In this document: positions 16,057 to 23,081 of the stretch, one piece after another
Position numbering within the stretch: the stretch's first letter is position 1
How the letters are laid out: every line of letters starts with the position of its first letter
Assembly (NCBI GenBank): GCA_964550845.1
Contig: CAZKAD010000012.1
Span: 1-23,081 of the forward strand
Source of the DNA: CAYTKU01 sp964550845
GTDB taxonomy: Bacteria > Patescibacteriota > Patescibacteriia > Magasanikbacterales > UBA922
Direction of reading: 5' to 3'
DNA length: 23,081 bases
Notes under the pieces: generated by a model
The model's database searches: none
What the model was told of the DNA's origin: nothing
What the model saw: the letters and a program-made list of their open reading frames with translations, nothing else
Program-made: the position numbers and the translations under genes

Positions 16057-17206
16057 TGTGAAGAAAAGATTGGTAGAAATTTCTTGTATTTTCACGCATG
16101 TGAGAAAGAGAGTAAAGATTACTCTCTTTTTTATTTTGCGTAGATATATTTTCCCAAAGATTTTTTTCTTGTAGTGATCGAGAAAGAGTTTGGGTGAGGA
16201 GTTTTGGATCATTCGGTGGAACGAGCCAGCCATTTTTTTGTGTTGTGATAAGAGAGGGAATACCACCAACTTCGGTTGCAATAATGGGCAAACCGGCTTG
16301 TAAAGCTTCAAGAAGAACATAGGGAAGGCCTTCTTTGCGTGAAGGAAGTGTAAATACATCAAAGGCAGGTAACAGTGATGGCGCATTTTCTAAAAAAGGA
16401 AGGAGAAAAACGGTCTGGCTCAAATCAGAGTCTTTGATTTTTTGTGCTAATAGATTTTTTTCTGGACCATCGCCAATAAGAACAAACTGTAGTGTATGTT
16501 TTTCTTCTGGAGTGAGCTTGGAAATTGCCTCAACCAAAATATCAAGTCCTTTGGTTTTGTAATGATTTGCAACTGTCCCGTACCAAATTTTATTTGTATC
16601 AAGATTTGGTTCCTGTGAAGTAAGTGCTCGGCGAGCATCACCTTTGGAACGGAAGGAGAGAGTGTCGATTCCAAGATGAATAGTGTGGATTTTTTCTTTT
16701 GGTATATGAAGGATATTTTGTGCTATAGTAGTATCTTGCACCGAAAGGGTAATAAGAGCGTCTTTTTTCGTGGCAGTATATTTTTCGAGTGCTTTATAGA
16801 GCCATTTTCTACTTTTACTCAGTGGTTCTAAAAATACCCAGCCATGAGCTGTATAAACGATTTTGGTATCTGGTATTCGTGCCAAAGAGCCTATAATGCC
16901 TGCTTTTGAGCTGTTGAGATGAACAATATCAGGTTTGAGTGTCTTATAGAGTTTTTTCATTTCTCTTACAGCCAAAAGGTCATGGAAAGGGGAAATATCA
17001 CGGCGCAGATGAAAAAGGGGGTGAATGGTTATACCTACGGATGTCTCACTCAGTCGCTCTGTAAACATTTGGGCATCATCAGCTCCAAGAGCGATATGTA
17101 CTTCAAATTCTGAAGCCATTCCCGTCGCCAAATCAAGCACGTATTTTTGTGCTCCACCCCAAAACCCTTGAGTTAGACAAAAGAGAATTTTCGCTTGACT
17201 TTTCAT
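16046..17206 (-). CDS. Family 4 glycosyltransferase
   Basis: The 386-residue product has a GT-B fold signature: an N-terminal acceptor domain opening 'ILFCLTQGFWGGAQKYVLDL' with a GG loop, and a donor domain with 'GTVANHYKTKGLDILVEA', then 'LIGDGPE' and the EX7E motif at E292 and E300 within 'KEGLPYVLLE'. 'YTAHGW' near residue 120 is typical of the group. It is the only minus-strand glycosyltransferase here and is divergent from the GT2 gene by 32 nt. The 3' end overlaps the ligase-like gene by 11 nt, and the coding sequence contains the plus-strand terminator at 16105-16132. Sugar specificity unknown. Confidence 0.92.
   Translation of the reverse strand: MKSQAKILFCLTQGFWGGAQKYVLDLATGMASEFEVHIALGADDAQMFTERLSETSVGITIHPLFHLRRDISPFHDLLAVREMKKLYKTLKPDIVHLNSSKAGIIGSLARIPDTKIVYTAHGWVFLEPLSKSRKWLYKALEKYTATKKDALITLSVQDTTIAQNILHIPKEKIHTIHLGIDTLSFRSKGDARRALTSQEPNLDTNKIWYGTVANHYKTKGLDILVEAISKLTPEEKHTLQFVLIGDGPEKNLLAQKIKDSDLSQTVFLLPFLENAPSLLPAFDVFTLPSRKEGLPYVLLEALQAGLPIIATEVGGIPSLITTQKNGWLVPPNDPKLLTQTLSRSLQEKNLWENISTQNKKESNLYSLSHMRENTRNFYQSFLHTTE
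16105..16132 (+). terminator. Plus-strand terminator embedded in an opposite-strand gene
   Basis: AAAGAGAGTAA (16105-16115), AGA loop, and TTACTCTCTTT (16119-16129), a perfect 11-bp stem, with Ts continuing to 16132. It lies 49 nt after the stop of the ligase-like gene and is oriented for it. The minus strand has no T-tract after the stem, so it is one-directional. It is also coding for the C-terminal part of the GT4 protein. Confidence 0.85.
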
Positions 17207-17223
17207 ACGCCATGTAGAATAAT
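17195..17223 (+). promoter_or_regulatory. Promoter of the GT2-GT4-methyltransferase operon
   Basis: TTGACT (17195-17200), 17 nt, AATAAT (17218-17223). The -35 lies inside the first codons of the divergent gene. Predicted start near 17230 gives a leader of 9 nt to the ATG at 17239 or 18 nt to the in-frame ATG at 17248. Confidence 0.7.
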
Positions 17224-17244
17224 ATATTTGGCTTTATTATGCAA
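17216..17244 (-). promoter_or_regulatory. Possible promoter of the minus-strand GT4 gene
   Basis: On the minus strand: TTGCAT (17244 down to 17239), 17 nt, TATTCT (17221 down to 17216). The start would lie only 2-4 nt before the ATG at 17206, an almost leaderless message. Its -10 overlaps that of the divergent promoter. Confidence 0.5.
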
Positions 17245-18078
17245 GATATGGACTCTCAAACGTTGCCTGAAATTTCAGTCCTCATGTGTGTCTACAATGG
17301 GGATGTTTTTTTAACCACTGCAATTGAAAGTATTCTGATGCAGACTTTTTCAGATTTTGAATTTATTATTGTGGACGATGGCTCCACAGATAAAACCAGT
17401 GAGTTGCTCTCTGCCTATGCTGTCAAAGATCGGCGTATTCATCTGATTACAAATGAAGAAAATCTTGGCTTGACCAAATCCCTCAATATTGGCCTCGGTG
17501 CTGCTCGGGGAAAGTATGTTGCCCGTATGGATGCTGATGATATTGCTTTGACAGATCGGTTTATGATTCAGTATTGGTTCATGGAAGAACATCCAAGTCT
17601 TGCCGTGCTTGGTTCAGCGGTAGATATAATTGGTGAAAAGGGAAGGAAAATTGGAGAGAGGCGGCTGGCTATTTCCTATGAAGAAATCAAATCAAAGATG
17701 TTGTTTAACAATCAGTTTATTCATAGCACGCTTTTTTTCCGTACCGACATTTTGAAAGCTCTCGGAGGATATAATGAAGATTTTAAAAAGAGTCAAGATT
17801 ATGAACTGATGTTTCGTATTTCTGACAAATATCCTGTGGCCAATTTACCAGAAAAACTTTTGCAATTTCGATTCCATACCAACTCTTTGTCCTGGATAAG
17901 TAGTCAGCAACAAACCTGCGGTATTCGTGCTCGATTCCTTGCAATTCAAAAATATCATTATCCAAAACTTCAGGGAATCGCACATATTTTTGCTCGTTGT
18001 ATGTGGCTTTTGATCCCCAAGAAAATAAAGATTTTGTATAGCCAGAAAAAAAATCAGAAAGTATTTGATACGGTATGA
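17239..18078 (+). CDS. Family 2 glycosyltransferase (GT-A fold)
   Basis: The 279-residue product is a GT2 enzyme. 'EISVLMCVYNGDVFL' opens the nucleotide-binding fold; 'VDDGSTD' (D46, D47) and the DxD-type motif 'MDADD' (D98 and D100) would bind the nucleotide sugar and metal. A 'GGYNEDFKKSQDYELMFRI' segment near 176-194 holds the ED-like acceptor-base region. Length is normal for a soluble GT2. Two ATGs are possible, 17239 and 17248; the promoter gives a leader of more usual length for the second, and the first three residues do not affect the domain. It begins a four-gene unit and overlaps the next gene by 4 nt (ATGA), suggesting translational coupling. Confidence 0.92.
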   Translation: MQDMDSQTLPEISVLMCVYNGDVFLTTAIESILMQTFSDFEFIIVDDGSTDKTSELLSAYAVKDRRIHLITNEENLGLTKSLNIGLGAARGKYVARMDADDIALTDRFMIQYWFMEEHPSLAVLGSAVDIIGEKGRKIGERRLAISYEEIKSKMLFNNQFIHSTLFFRTDILKALGGYNEDFKKSQDYELMFRISDKYPVANLPEKLLQFRFHTNSLSWISSQQQTCGIRARFLAIQKYHYPKLQGIAHIFARCMWLLIPKKIKILYSQKKNQKVFDTV

Positions 18079-19196
18079 CACAAGATGGTCAACAATCTAC
18101 CTTAGGAGTCTTTTTTACTTACGGAGTAAGTTTGTCGGTGTGGGAACAGCGTGGAATGCTTCAAAGAGAAATTACTTATTATGAAGAACTGGCAAAAAAA
18201 TTTGCTCGAGTATATTTTTTTACCTATGGAAAAGAAAATCGAGATTTGGTTGCGAGACTTCATGAAAAGGGCATTGTGGTAAAAGAAAAGAAAAGTTTCC
18301 TTCCAAATTTTATCTATTCTTTTGTGTTGCCGTGGCTCTATAAAAAAGAACTACAGGCCTGTAGCGTATATAAAACGAATCAGATGTTTGGTAGCTGGTC
18401 AGCAGTGATTGCCAAAATGCTCTACCACAAAAAATTGATTGTTCGTACTGGTTTTACCCTGAGTATATTTGCACAGCGCAGAAACTGGTTGAAATTGGTT
18501 TTTGCCCGGATGATTGAGCGCTTTGCACTATCCTACGGCGATACCTGCATTGTGGCGACCGAAGAAGAAAAAAATTATTTTTCAAAATATAAAGATAAAA
18601 TAGTGGTGATTCCAAATTTCGTAGATACGACGGTATTTCAACCTCTACGCTTTGCATCTGCTTCATCGCAAAAAAAGACTGTATTATTTGTTGGACGGTT
18701 ATCTGCTCAGAAAAATTTAAAAAATTTGTTGTTTGCCATCAAAGGCCTGGAAGGAGTAAAATTACAAATTATTGGTTCTGGTGAAGAACAGAAAGATTTG
18801 GAACGTATTGTATTGAACGAAAATGTGGCAGTAGAATTTTTGGGTAATAAGCCGTATGAGGAAATCCCTCAGTTTCTCTCTCGTGCCGATGTATTTGTTC
18901 TGCCGAGTCTCTATGAGGGTAATCCCAAGGTTTTACTCGAAGCTATGGCATGTGGGTGTCCTATTGTGGCCACACGTGTCTCTGGTATTGAAAATATTAT
19001 TACGCACAAAGAAAATGGGTATTTGTGTTCGACCGATACCATGTCAATTCATGACGCTTTACAAACTGTTTTAGAAGACGAACCGCTCCAAAAGAGCATG
19101 AGTGAAAAAGCAGTTCTCTTCATTCAAAAAAAATACAGCATTCCTTTTATTTTGGAACAAGAAGAAGCTGTATATAATAAACTTGGTATTTTATGA
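18075..19196 (+). CDS. Family 4 glycosyltransferase
   Basis: The 373-residue GT-B protein has an atypical N-terminal domain ('LGVFFTYGVSLSVWEQRGML') and a clear donor domain: 'KTVLFVGRLSAQKNLKNLLF' near 195-215, 'IIGSGEEQKDLE', and EX7E at E281 and E289 in 'YEGNPKVLLE'. It starts at an ATGA overlap with the GT2 gene and ends at an ATGA overlap with the next gene, so translation is probably coupled through three genes. TGA is the stop codon. Likely adds one sugar to a glycan; the donor is unknown. Confidence 0.92.
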   Translation: MTQDGQQSTLGVFFTYGVSLSVWEQRGMLQREITYYEELAKKFARVYFFTYGKENRDLVARLHEKGIVVKEKKSFLPNFIYSFVLPWLYKKELQACSVYKTNQMFGSWSAVIAKMLYHKKLIVRTGFTLSIFAQRRNWLKLVFARMIERFALSYGDTCIVATEEEKNYFSKYKDKIVVIPNFVDTTVFQPLRFASASSQKKTVLFVGRLSAQKNLKNLLFAIKGLEGVKLQIIGSGEEQKDLERIVLNENVAVEFLGNKPYEEIPQFLSRADVFVLPSLYEGNPKVLLEAMACGCPIVATRVSGIENIITHKENGYLCSTDTMSIHDALQTVLEDEPLQKSMSEKAVLFIQKKYSIPFILEQEEAVYNKLGIL

Positions 19197-19990
19197 AGTA
19201 TTTTGATGCAAAAAATCAGAGACTTGTATATATTTCACGGCAAGCGACTCCGGAATTTTGGGATGAATGCTGGGATGATGATCAATTTAAAAAAACAGTC
19301 ACTTCAGTTTCTCCACTCAGTTTTGTACATAAAAAAACCAAACAATATCTTCCACTGGGGGCGGCTATTCTTGAAGGAGGTTGTGGTCGAGGACAATATG
19401 TTTATGCACTTAAAAAGTGGGGTTACCAAGCGTACGGCGTTGACTATGCACCCGAAACTATTAAGCGAATTCAAGATGTATTTCCCGAACTTGATGTGAA
19501 AGAAGGGGATGTGCGGGCGCTTCCATATGAAACCAATTTTTTTGATGGATATTGGTCTTTTGGAGTGATTGAACATTTTTATGACGGGTTTGAACCTATC
19601 ATGAAAGAAATGCACCGAGTGGTAAAACCAGGGGGATATGTTTTTGTGACCTTTCCATATATGTCACCACTGCGACGGCTCAAGGCGAAACTGAAACAGT
19701 ATCTTTATTTTGAGGAATCTCTTGTAGATAAGACAAAGTTTTATCAGTTTGCTCTCAATGCCAAAAATGTTCGTGATCGTGCGAGTAATGAAGGATTGAT
19801 TCTGAAAGAATTGTATCCGCTCGATGGGATTAAAGGTCTCAAAGATGAAGTTGGATTTTTGAAGCCAATTTTGCAGTTTATTTATAATTCAAAATTGTTA
19901 CCGTTCAAAATATTGCGACACATTATTAATATTGTCTGTCGTCATTTTTCTGGTCACAGTATTTTGTGTATTTTTGAAAATAAAAAATAA
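19193..19990 (+). CDS. Class I SAM-dependent methyltransferase
   Basis: The 265-residue product has a Methyltransf_11/25-type core. Motif I is 'LEGGCGRG' (E61-G67), with 'GVDYAPETI' for the SAM-ribose acid, 'GDVRALPY' for the adenine loop and 'SFGVIEHFYDG' plus 'HRVVKPGGYVFV' for post-I motifs. It overlaps the GT4 gene by 4 nt and is followed 16 nt later by a second methyltransferase. Position among glycosyltransferases suggests methylation of a sugar or glycan end, though a quinone- or lipid-type acceptor cannot be excluded. The last 80 residues are hydrophobic and basic, possibly membrane-associated. Confidence 0.9.
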   Translation: MKYFDAKNQRLVYISRQATPEFWDECWDDDQFKKTVTSVSPLSFVHKKTKQYLPLGAAILEGGCGRGQYVYALKKWGYQAYGVDYAPETIKRIQDVFPELDVKEGDVRALPYETNFFDGYWSFGVIEHFYDGFEPIMKEMHRVVKPGGYVFVTFPYMSPLRRLKAKLKQYLYFEESLVDKTKFYQFALNAKNVRDRASNEGLILKELYPLDGIKGLKDEVGFLKPILQFIYNSKLLPFKILRHIINIVCRHFSGHSILCIFENKK

Positions 19991-20006
19991 CCTCATCTCT
20001 TTCTCT

Positions 20007-20669
20007 ATGAAAAAGTTTGTAAAAAATCAAACGCTGCTGAATATCCTTTTTAAATTTTTTGTGTTTCTTCACAACAAATCATATGTAGTGCTCTCAAAGA
20101 TTGCTATTGTACAAAATAATGGTATTCATCCAAAACACAGAATTTTGAACTATCATAAATTTTTTACTGACCATATTGAACCAACTGATACGGTACTCGA
20201 TATTGGTTGTGGCAATGGAGCCAATGCATTTGATGTGGCTGATAAGGCTAAAGAGGTTGTTGGCATTGATATTGAAGAAAAGTATATTCGTGACGCACAG
20301 AAGAGACATACAAAATCTAATATTACCTATATTATTGGCGATGCTACTGTTTATCCTTTTACCAAAAAATTCGACAAAGTCATTCTTTCAAACGTCCTCG
20401 AGCATATTGAACACCGGGTCGAATTTTTGAAAAAAGTTCATCCTTTGACTAATACGATTCTTTTTCGTGTACCTTTGCTGACTCGGGATTGGTTGCCAGT
20501 CTATAAAAAAGAAAGGGGAGTGGAATATCGTCTTGATTTGACCCATTTTACGGAATATACGCTAGAGCAGGCCAAACAAGAACTCGATCAGTCAGGATGG
20601 AAATTTCAGGAATTTTCCGTTCAATTTGGCGAAATTTGGGCAGTTTTGGTACCGCTTGACACTTTTTGA
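20007..20669 (+). CDS. Class I SAM-dependent methyltransferase
   Basis: From the ATG at 20007 the product is 220 residues. Motif I is 'VLDIGCGNGANAF' (D65, G67, G69, G71), followed by 'VVGIDIEEKYI', 'IIGDATVYPF' and 'VILSNVLEHIEH', a standard Methyltransf_11/23 core. An earlier in-frame start at 19932 would overlap the previous gene by 59 nt and is less likely. It is the last gene of the GT2-GT4-methyltransferase unit. No classical terminator follows; its final codons and stop (TGA) overlap the gmd promoter region. Two dissimilar methyltransferases in a row may modify different positions of one glycan. Substrate unknown. Confidence 0.88.
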   Translation: MKKFVKNQTLLNILFKFFVFLHNKSYVVLSKIAIVQNNGIHPKHRILNYHKFFTDHIEPTDTVLDIGCGNGANAFDVADKAKEVVGIDIEEKYIRDAQKRHTKSNITYIIGDATVYPFTKKFDKVILSNVLEHIEHRVEFLKKVHPLTNTILFRVPLLTRDWLPVYKKERGVEYRLDLTHFTEYTLEQAKQELDQSGWKFQEFSVQFGEIWAVLVPLDTF

Positions 20670-20684
20670 CACTTTTGTTAAAAT
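20656..20684 (+). promoter_or_regulatory. Promoter of the gmd operon
   Basis: TTGACA (20656-20661), 17 nt, TAAAAT (20679-20684), with TG at 20676-20677 (extended -10). The TTGACACTTT block occurs twice in tandem (20656-20665, 20666-20675). The -35 and the repeat lie over the stop of the upstream methyltransferase gene. Expected start near 20691. Confidence 0.85.
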
Positions 20685-20690
20685 ACTGTT

Positions 20691-20798
20691 GCTAACCCTA
20701 TATCATCTATATTCGCTTGCGAATAAAAACTTGTTCGGAAAGGCTTGCCTAAATGCAACCTTTCTCTCACAATTTTTTATTTTCTCACTCAATTGATT
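20691..20798 (+). promoter_or_regulatory. Structured leader of gmd
   Basis: The leader is about 108 nt. It forms a 5-bp hairpin ATTCG/CGAAT with a CTTG loop (20711-20724), and a bulged hairpin AAAGG, C, TTGC (20739-20748) with GCAACCTTT (20755-20763), followed 8 nt later by a T-run and an AT-rich tract up to the ATG. No known riboswitch class is recognised. Confidence 0.5.
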
Positions 20799-21830
20799 AT
20801 GAAAAAAGCCCTTATTACTGGTATTACCGGACAAGACGGTTCCTACCTCGCTGAGCTCTTGCTTGCTAAAGGCTATGAAGTTCATGGCATTATTCGCCGT
20901 TCCAGTAGTTTTAATACCAGCAGGATTGATCATCTCTATCAAGATCCACATGACAAGGATGTGAAATTTGTCTTGCATTATGGAGATCTGTCTGATGCCA
21001 GTAATATCAATGATATTTTACGTAAAGTTCAACCGGATGAAGTATACAATCTGGCAGCGCAAAGTCATGTCCGTGTCAGTTTTGATATGCCTGAATATAC
21101 GGCAGATATCACGGCTCTTGGAACCCTGCGACTTCTCGATGCGATCAAAGGTTTGGATCGTCATGTGAAATTTTATCAAGCGGGATCTTCTGAAATGTAT
21201 GGAAAAGTTTTGGAAATTCCACAAACAGAAACAACACCATTTTATCCTCGCAGTCCCTATGCTGTTGCCAAAGTTTTTGCTCATTATATCACTGTGAATT
21301 ATCGTGAATCGTATGGAATGTTTGCTGTCAATGGAATGCTCTTCAATCATGAATCACCTCGTCGTGGTGGAACTTTTGTCACCAAAAAAGTGACTCACGC
21401 TCTGGCCAAAATTCAAGCTGGCAAACAAGAACGATTGTACCTTGGAAATCTTGATGCCAAGCGTGACTGGGGATATGCTGCCAATTATGTAGAGGCAATG
21501 TGGCTCATGCTTCAGCAACCTGAACCGGAGGATTATGTCATTTCTACAGGTGAGACTCATAGTGTGCGGGAGTTTGTCGAAGAAACCGCAAAAATTTTGG
21601 GCTTTGATATTGAATGGCAAGGAGAAGGTCAGCAAGAAGTGGGCATTGATAAAAATACTGGAAAAGTAATTATTGAAATTGATCCACGCTATTATCGTCC
21701 AGCAGAAGTTGATATGTTGATTGGTGATTCAAGTAAAGCTCATGAAAAATTGGGCTGGAAACCAGATGTAGATTTTAAAGGACTCGTGAAATTGATGGTT
21801 GAGGCAGAGGTTGAGGAGTTAAAAGGATAA
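20799..21830 (+). CDS. gmd: GDP-mannose 4,6-dehydratase
   Basis: This 343-residue short-chain-dehydratase (extended SDR) converts GDP-D-mannose to GDP-4-keto-6-deoxy-D-mannose with NADP, the first step toward GDP-L-fucose and other deoxysugars. The cofactor-binding GXXGXXG is 'GITGQDG' (G8, G11, G14). Active-site residues are visible: 'GSSEMYG' with S130/S131 and E132 (a Ser where E. coli has Thr), and 'YAVAK' with Y154 and K158. 'SSFNTSRIDHLYQDPHD', 'NHESPRRG' and 'DPRYYRPAEVD' are diagnostic for GMD. Start ATG at 20799 fits the MKKALITG opening; upstream sequence is leader. It shares an operon with an HD-domain protein and the GDP-L-fucose synthase gene. Confidence 0.97.
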   Translation: MKKALITGITGQDGSYLAELLLAKGYEVHGIIRRSSSFNTSRIDHLYQDPHDKDVKFVLHYGDLSDASNINDILRKVQPDEVYNLAAQSHVRVSFDMPEYTADITALGTLRLLDAIKGLDRHVKFYQAGSSEMYGKVLEIPQTETTPFYPRSPYAVAKVFAHYITVNYRESYGMFAVNGMLFNHESPRRGGTFVTKKVTHALAKIQAGKQERLYLGNLDAKRDWGYAANYVEAMWLMLQQPEPEDYVISTGETHSVREFVEETAKILGFDIEWQGEGQQEVGIDKNTGKVIIEIDPRYYRPAEVDMLIGDSSKAHEKLGWKPDVDFKGLVKLMVEAEVEELKG

Positions 21831-21839
21831 TTTTTTTGT

Positions 21840-22748
21840 ATGGGAGAGAATCGTGAATATCATCCAAATACTTGGGCAGAAGTCTACGATTTTTATCGAG
21901 AAAAGTTTAAACAACAGTATCCTGATGCTTTTGAAATATTAGCAGCTGCTGGAGTTCACCCAGATAGAACCGCTGAAGTACCAAATCCTTATGAACCTGG
22001 AGAATCTGAGACTAAAGATTTTCGTAATATTGGTGAGCACAATGTAGCGGCTGGAATTGTGGCCTATAAAATTGCAGATGCCTTATTTCACCAAAGAATA
22101 ATAGAAAAAGGTACTCGAGAAAAAATTGTTGGTCGTGCTCTCATTCATGATGCAAATAAGCGATTTGAAATTTATAGGCGTGATGCTTTTCGTCGTAGGG
22201 AGCAGGCTGATACCGACGTGTATAGTGCCGAAGCTTATCAAGCCGTTGGAGAAAAAGTTCGTGAACTTGGAATAAAAGGCAAACTGGTAGACTATCTCAA
22301 AGACGCTGGAAAGGAAACGGGTCATACGAGTTCAGCTCAGTTTATTGCAATTGATGAAAATGGTATGCTGTGTTTAAAACAAGATGTCCCACTCAAAGAT
22401 ATGGTGGTGCATATTGCTGATGATATGGTAGCTTCACCCTTACCTGGACAAACCGATCATACGGAAACAAAGTTAGTTACAGTCCAAGAACGTATGAAAA
22501 TGTGTCATTTTATAACTCGTTATCCATTTTTGTATAAAGAAGGATTAGGTTTTGATGAAGATGGAAAAGTGGTTGTTGTAAAAAATTGTGAGGATTCTGA
22601 AGAAATAAGAGGTTTACGAGAAGTTCATACGTACGCGTATTATCAAAGATTTATTGGTGGGGAGATTTGTAAAAAGCTTCAAGCTTTGATTGATCCTGAG
22701 AGTGAAATAGATCCAGAAGAGTTTATTAAAAAATTAGTAAATAGTTAA
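21840..22748 (+). CDS. HD-domain-like hydrolase of unknown function
   Basis: This 302-residue protein carries a probable HD-superfamily metal site: H67 ('GEHNVAAG'), H103-D104 ('LIHDANKR'), H162 ('TGHTSSAQF') and H191/D194/D195 ('VVHIADDMV'). HD enzymes usually hydrolyse phosphoesters, often nucleotides. The residues and spacing are consistent, but no subfamily can be named. It sits between gmd and the fucose synthase gene, 9 nt after gmd and 23 nt before the next, so it is probably co-expressed with the GDP-sugar genes. The first 55 residues and the last 60 have no recognised domain. A role in nucleotide clean-up or GDP-sugar balance is inference only. An AAAGGA run near 21823-21829 could be its ribosome binding site. 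Confidence 0.75.
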   Translation: MGENREYHPNTWAEVYDFYREKFKQQYPDAFEILAAAGVHPDRTAEVPNPYEPGESETKDFRNIGEHNVAAGIVAYKIADALFHQRIIEKGTREKIVGRALIHDANKRFEIYRRDAFRRREQADTDVYSAEAYQAVGEKVRELGIKGKLVDYLKDAGKETGHTSSAQFIAIDENGMLCLKQDVPLKDMVVHIADDMVASPLPGQTDHTETKLVTVQERMKMCHFITRYPFLYKEGLGFDEDGKVVVVKNCEDSEEIRGLREVHTYAYYQRFIGGEICKKLQALIDPESEIDPEEFIKKLVNS

Positions 22749-22771
22749 AAGGAACTTTTAAGATTTTTTAT

Positions 22772-23081
22772 ATGGAAAAAAATGCAAAAATTTTTGTAGC
22801 GGGTCACCGTGGACTCGTTGGATCAGCACTGGTACGCAATCTGGAGTCAAAAGGGTATACCAATCTTCTTTTGCGGACTCATGCTGAGCTTGATCTCACA
22901 AACCAAGCGGCTGTGGCAGAATTTTTTGCTACTGAAAAACCAGAATATGTATTTCTCTCTGCAGCAAAAGTTGGTGGTATTATGGCCAATAGTACCCAGC
23001 CAGCTGAATTTATTTATATCAATTTGCAAATTCAAAATAATATTATTCATTCGTCGTATCTGCATGGAGTGAAAAAACTTT
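22772..23081 (+). CDS. fcl: GDP-L-fucose synthase, 5' part
   Basis: The first 103 codons of an extended SDR enzyme, cut by the window end, which here lies one base into the next codon. GDP-L-fucose synthase epimerises and reduces GDP-4-keto-6-deoxymannose to GDP-L-fucose with NADPH. The cofactor motif 'VAGHRGLVGSAL' (GXXGXXG at G11, G14, G17) and 'SAAKVGGIMANSTQPAEFIY' followed by 'NLQIQNNIIHS' are diagnostic for the Fcl/WcaG family. The catalytic Ser, Tyr and Lys lie beyond the window. It is the third gene of the gmd operon, 23 nt after the HD-domain gene, and directly follows the pathway's first step. Confidence 0.93.
   Translation, partial: MEKNAKIFVAGHRGLVGSALVRNLESKGYTNLLLRTHAELDLTNQAAVAEFFATEKPEYVFLSAAKVGGIMANSTQPAEFIYINLQIQNNIIHSSYLHGVKKL

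Noticed and set aside
19932..20006. Earlier start for the second methyltransferase
   Set aside because: It would overlap the previous gene by 59 nt and add a hydrophobic stretch that is a shadow of that gene.
17239..20669. Recoded TGA codons
   Set aside because: TGA ends three genes at expected family lengths and is not found inside frames, so a standard bacterial code fits.
20666..20694. Second TTGACA as an independent gmd promoter
   Set aside because: At 17-nt spacing there is no -10-like hexamer; only the first copy is spaced correctly.
20745..20798. Earlier TTG start for gmd
   Set aside because: It lies in the leader stem; gmd proteins start close to the GXXGXXG motif, as with the ATG at 20799.
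1..23081. tRNA, rRNA, CRISPR array, transposase or integrase
   Set aside because: No cloverleaf, rRNA segment, regularly spaced repeats or recombinase motif was found when reading both strands.

Overview
The window is compact, moderately AT-rich, and almost entirely coding. It reads like a chromosomal stretch from a Candidate Phyla Radiation (Patescibacteria) bacterium. The basis is a combination: a DUF5667-type anti-sigma protein paired with an ECF-like sigma factor, a very large acidic S-layer-like surface protein, many glycosyltransferases, short Shine-Dalgarno-poor leaders, and near-consensus sigma-70 promoters. TGA is a normal stop (genes ending at 18078, 19196 and 20669), so the TGA-recoding Gracilibacteria/Absconditabacteria type is unlikely. 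A finer placement is not possible from this sequence alone.

Layout. (1) 16-4232, plus strand: a tight operon of a radical SAM protein, a GT4 glycosyltransferase and a secreted protein with a glycoside-hydrolase-like barrel plus FG-GAP/VCBS repeats, closed by a hairpin terminator. (2) 4274-5540: a monocistronic GT4 gene with a strong promoter and a terminator shared with the convergent gene. (3) 5539-7380, minus: a single-pass membrane protein with a long beta-rich exterior. (4) 7495-7971: a small helix-turn-helix protein whose 3' end lies inside a 124-nt inverted repeat. (5) 8004-9953: an ECF-like sigma factor and a membrane-anchored DUF5667-like partner, preceded by a leader holding an 8-codon ORF and a hairpin. 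(6) 9954-13974: a structured leader, a 1244-residue S-layer-like protein and a strong terminator. (7) 14032-16056: an O-antigen-ligase-like membrane protein with C-terminal TPRs, convergent with and overlapping a minus-strand GT4 gene. (8) 17239-20669: an operon of GT2, GT4 and two class I methyltransferases. (9) 20656 to the window end: a promoter and structured leader, then gmd, an HD-domain protein and the start of the GDP-L-fucose synthase gene.

The window is best read as a cell-envelope locus. Regions 1, 2, 7, 8 and 9 make and assemble glycans, including activated deoxysugars from GDP-mannose. Region 6 supplies the probable surface layer that could carry them. Regions 4 and 5 supply candidate regulators. 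The link between the sigma/anti-sigma pair and the S-layer gene is inferred from adjacency. No tRNA, rRNA, CRISPR array, transposase or phage gene is visible, and no gene-free stretch exceeds 300 bases.
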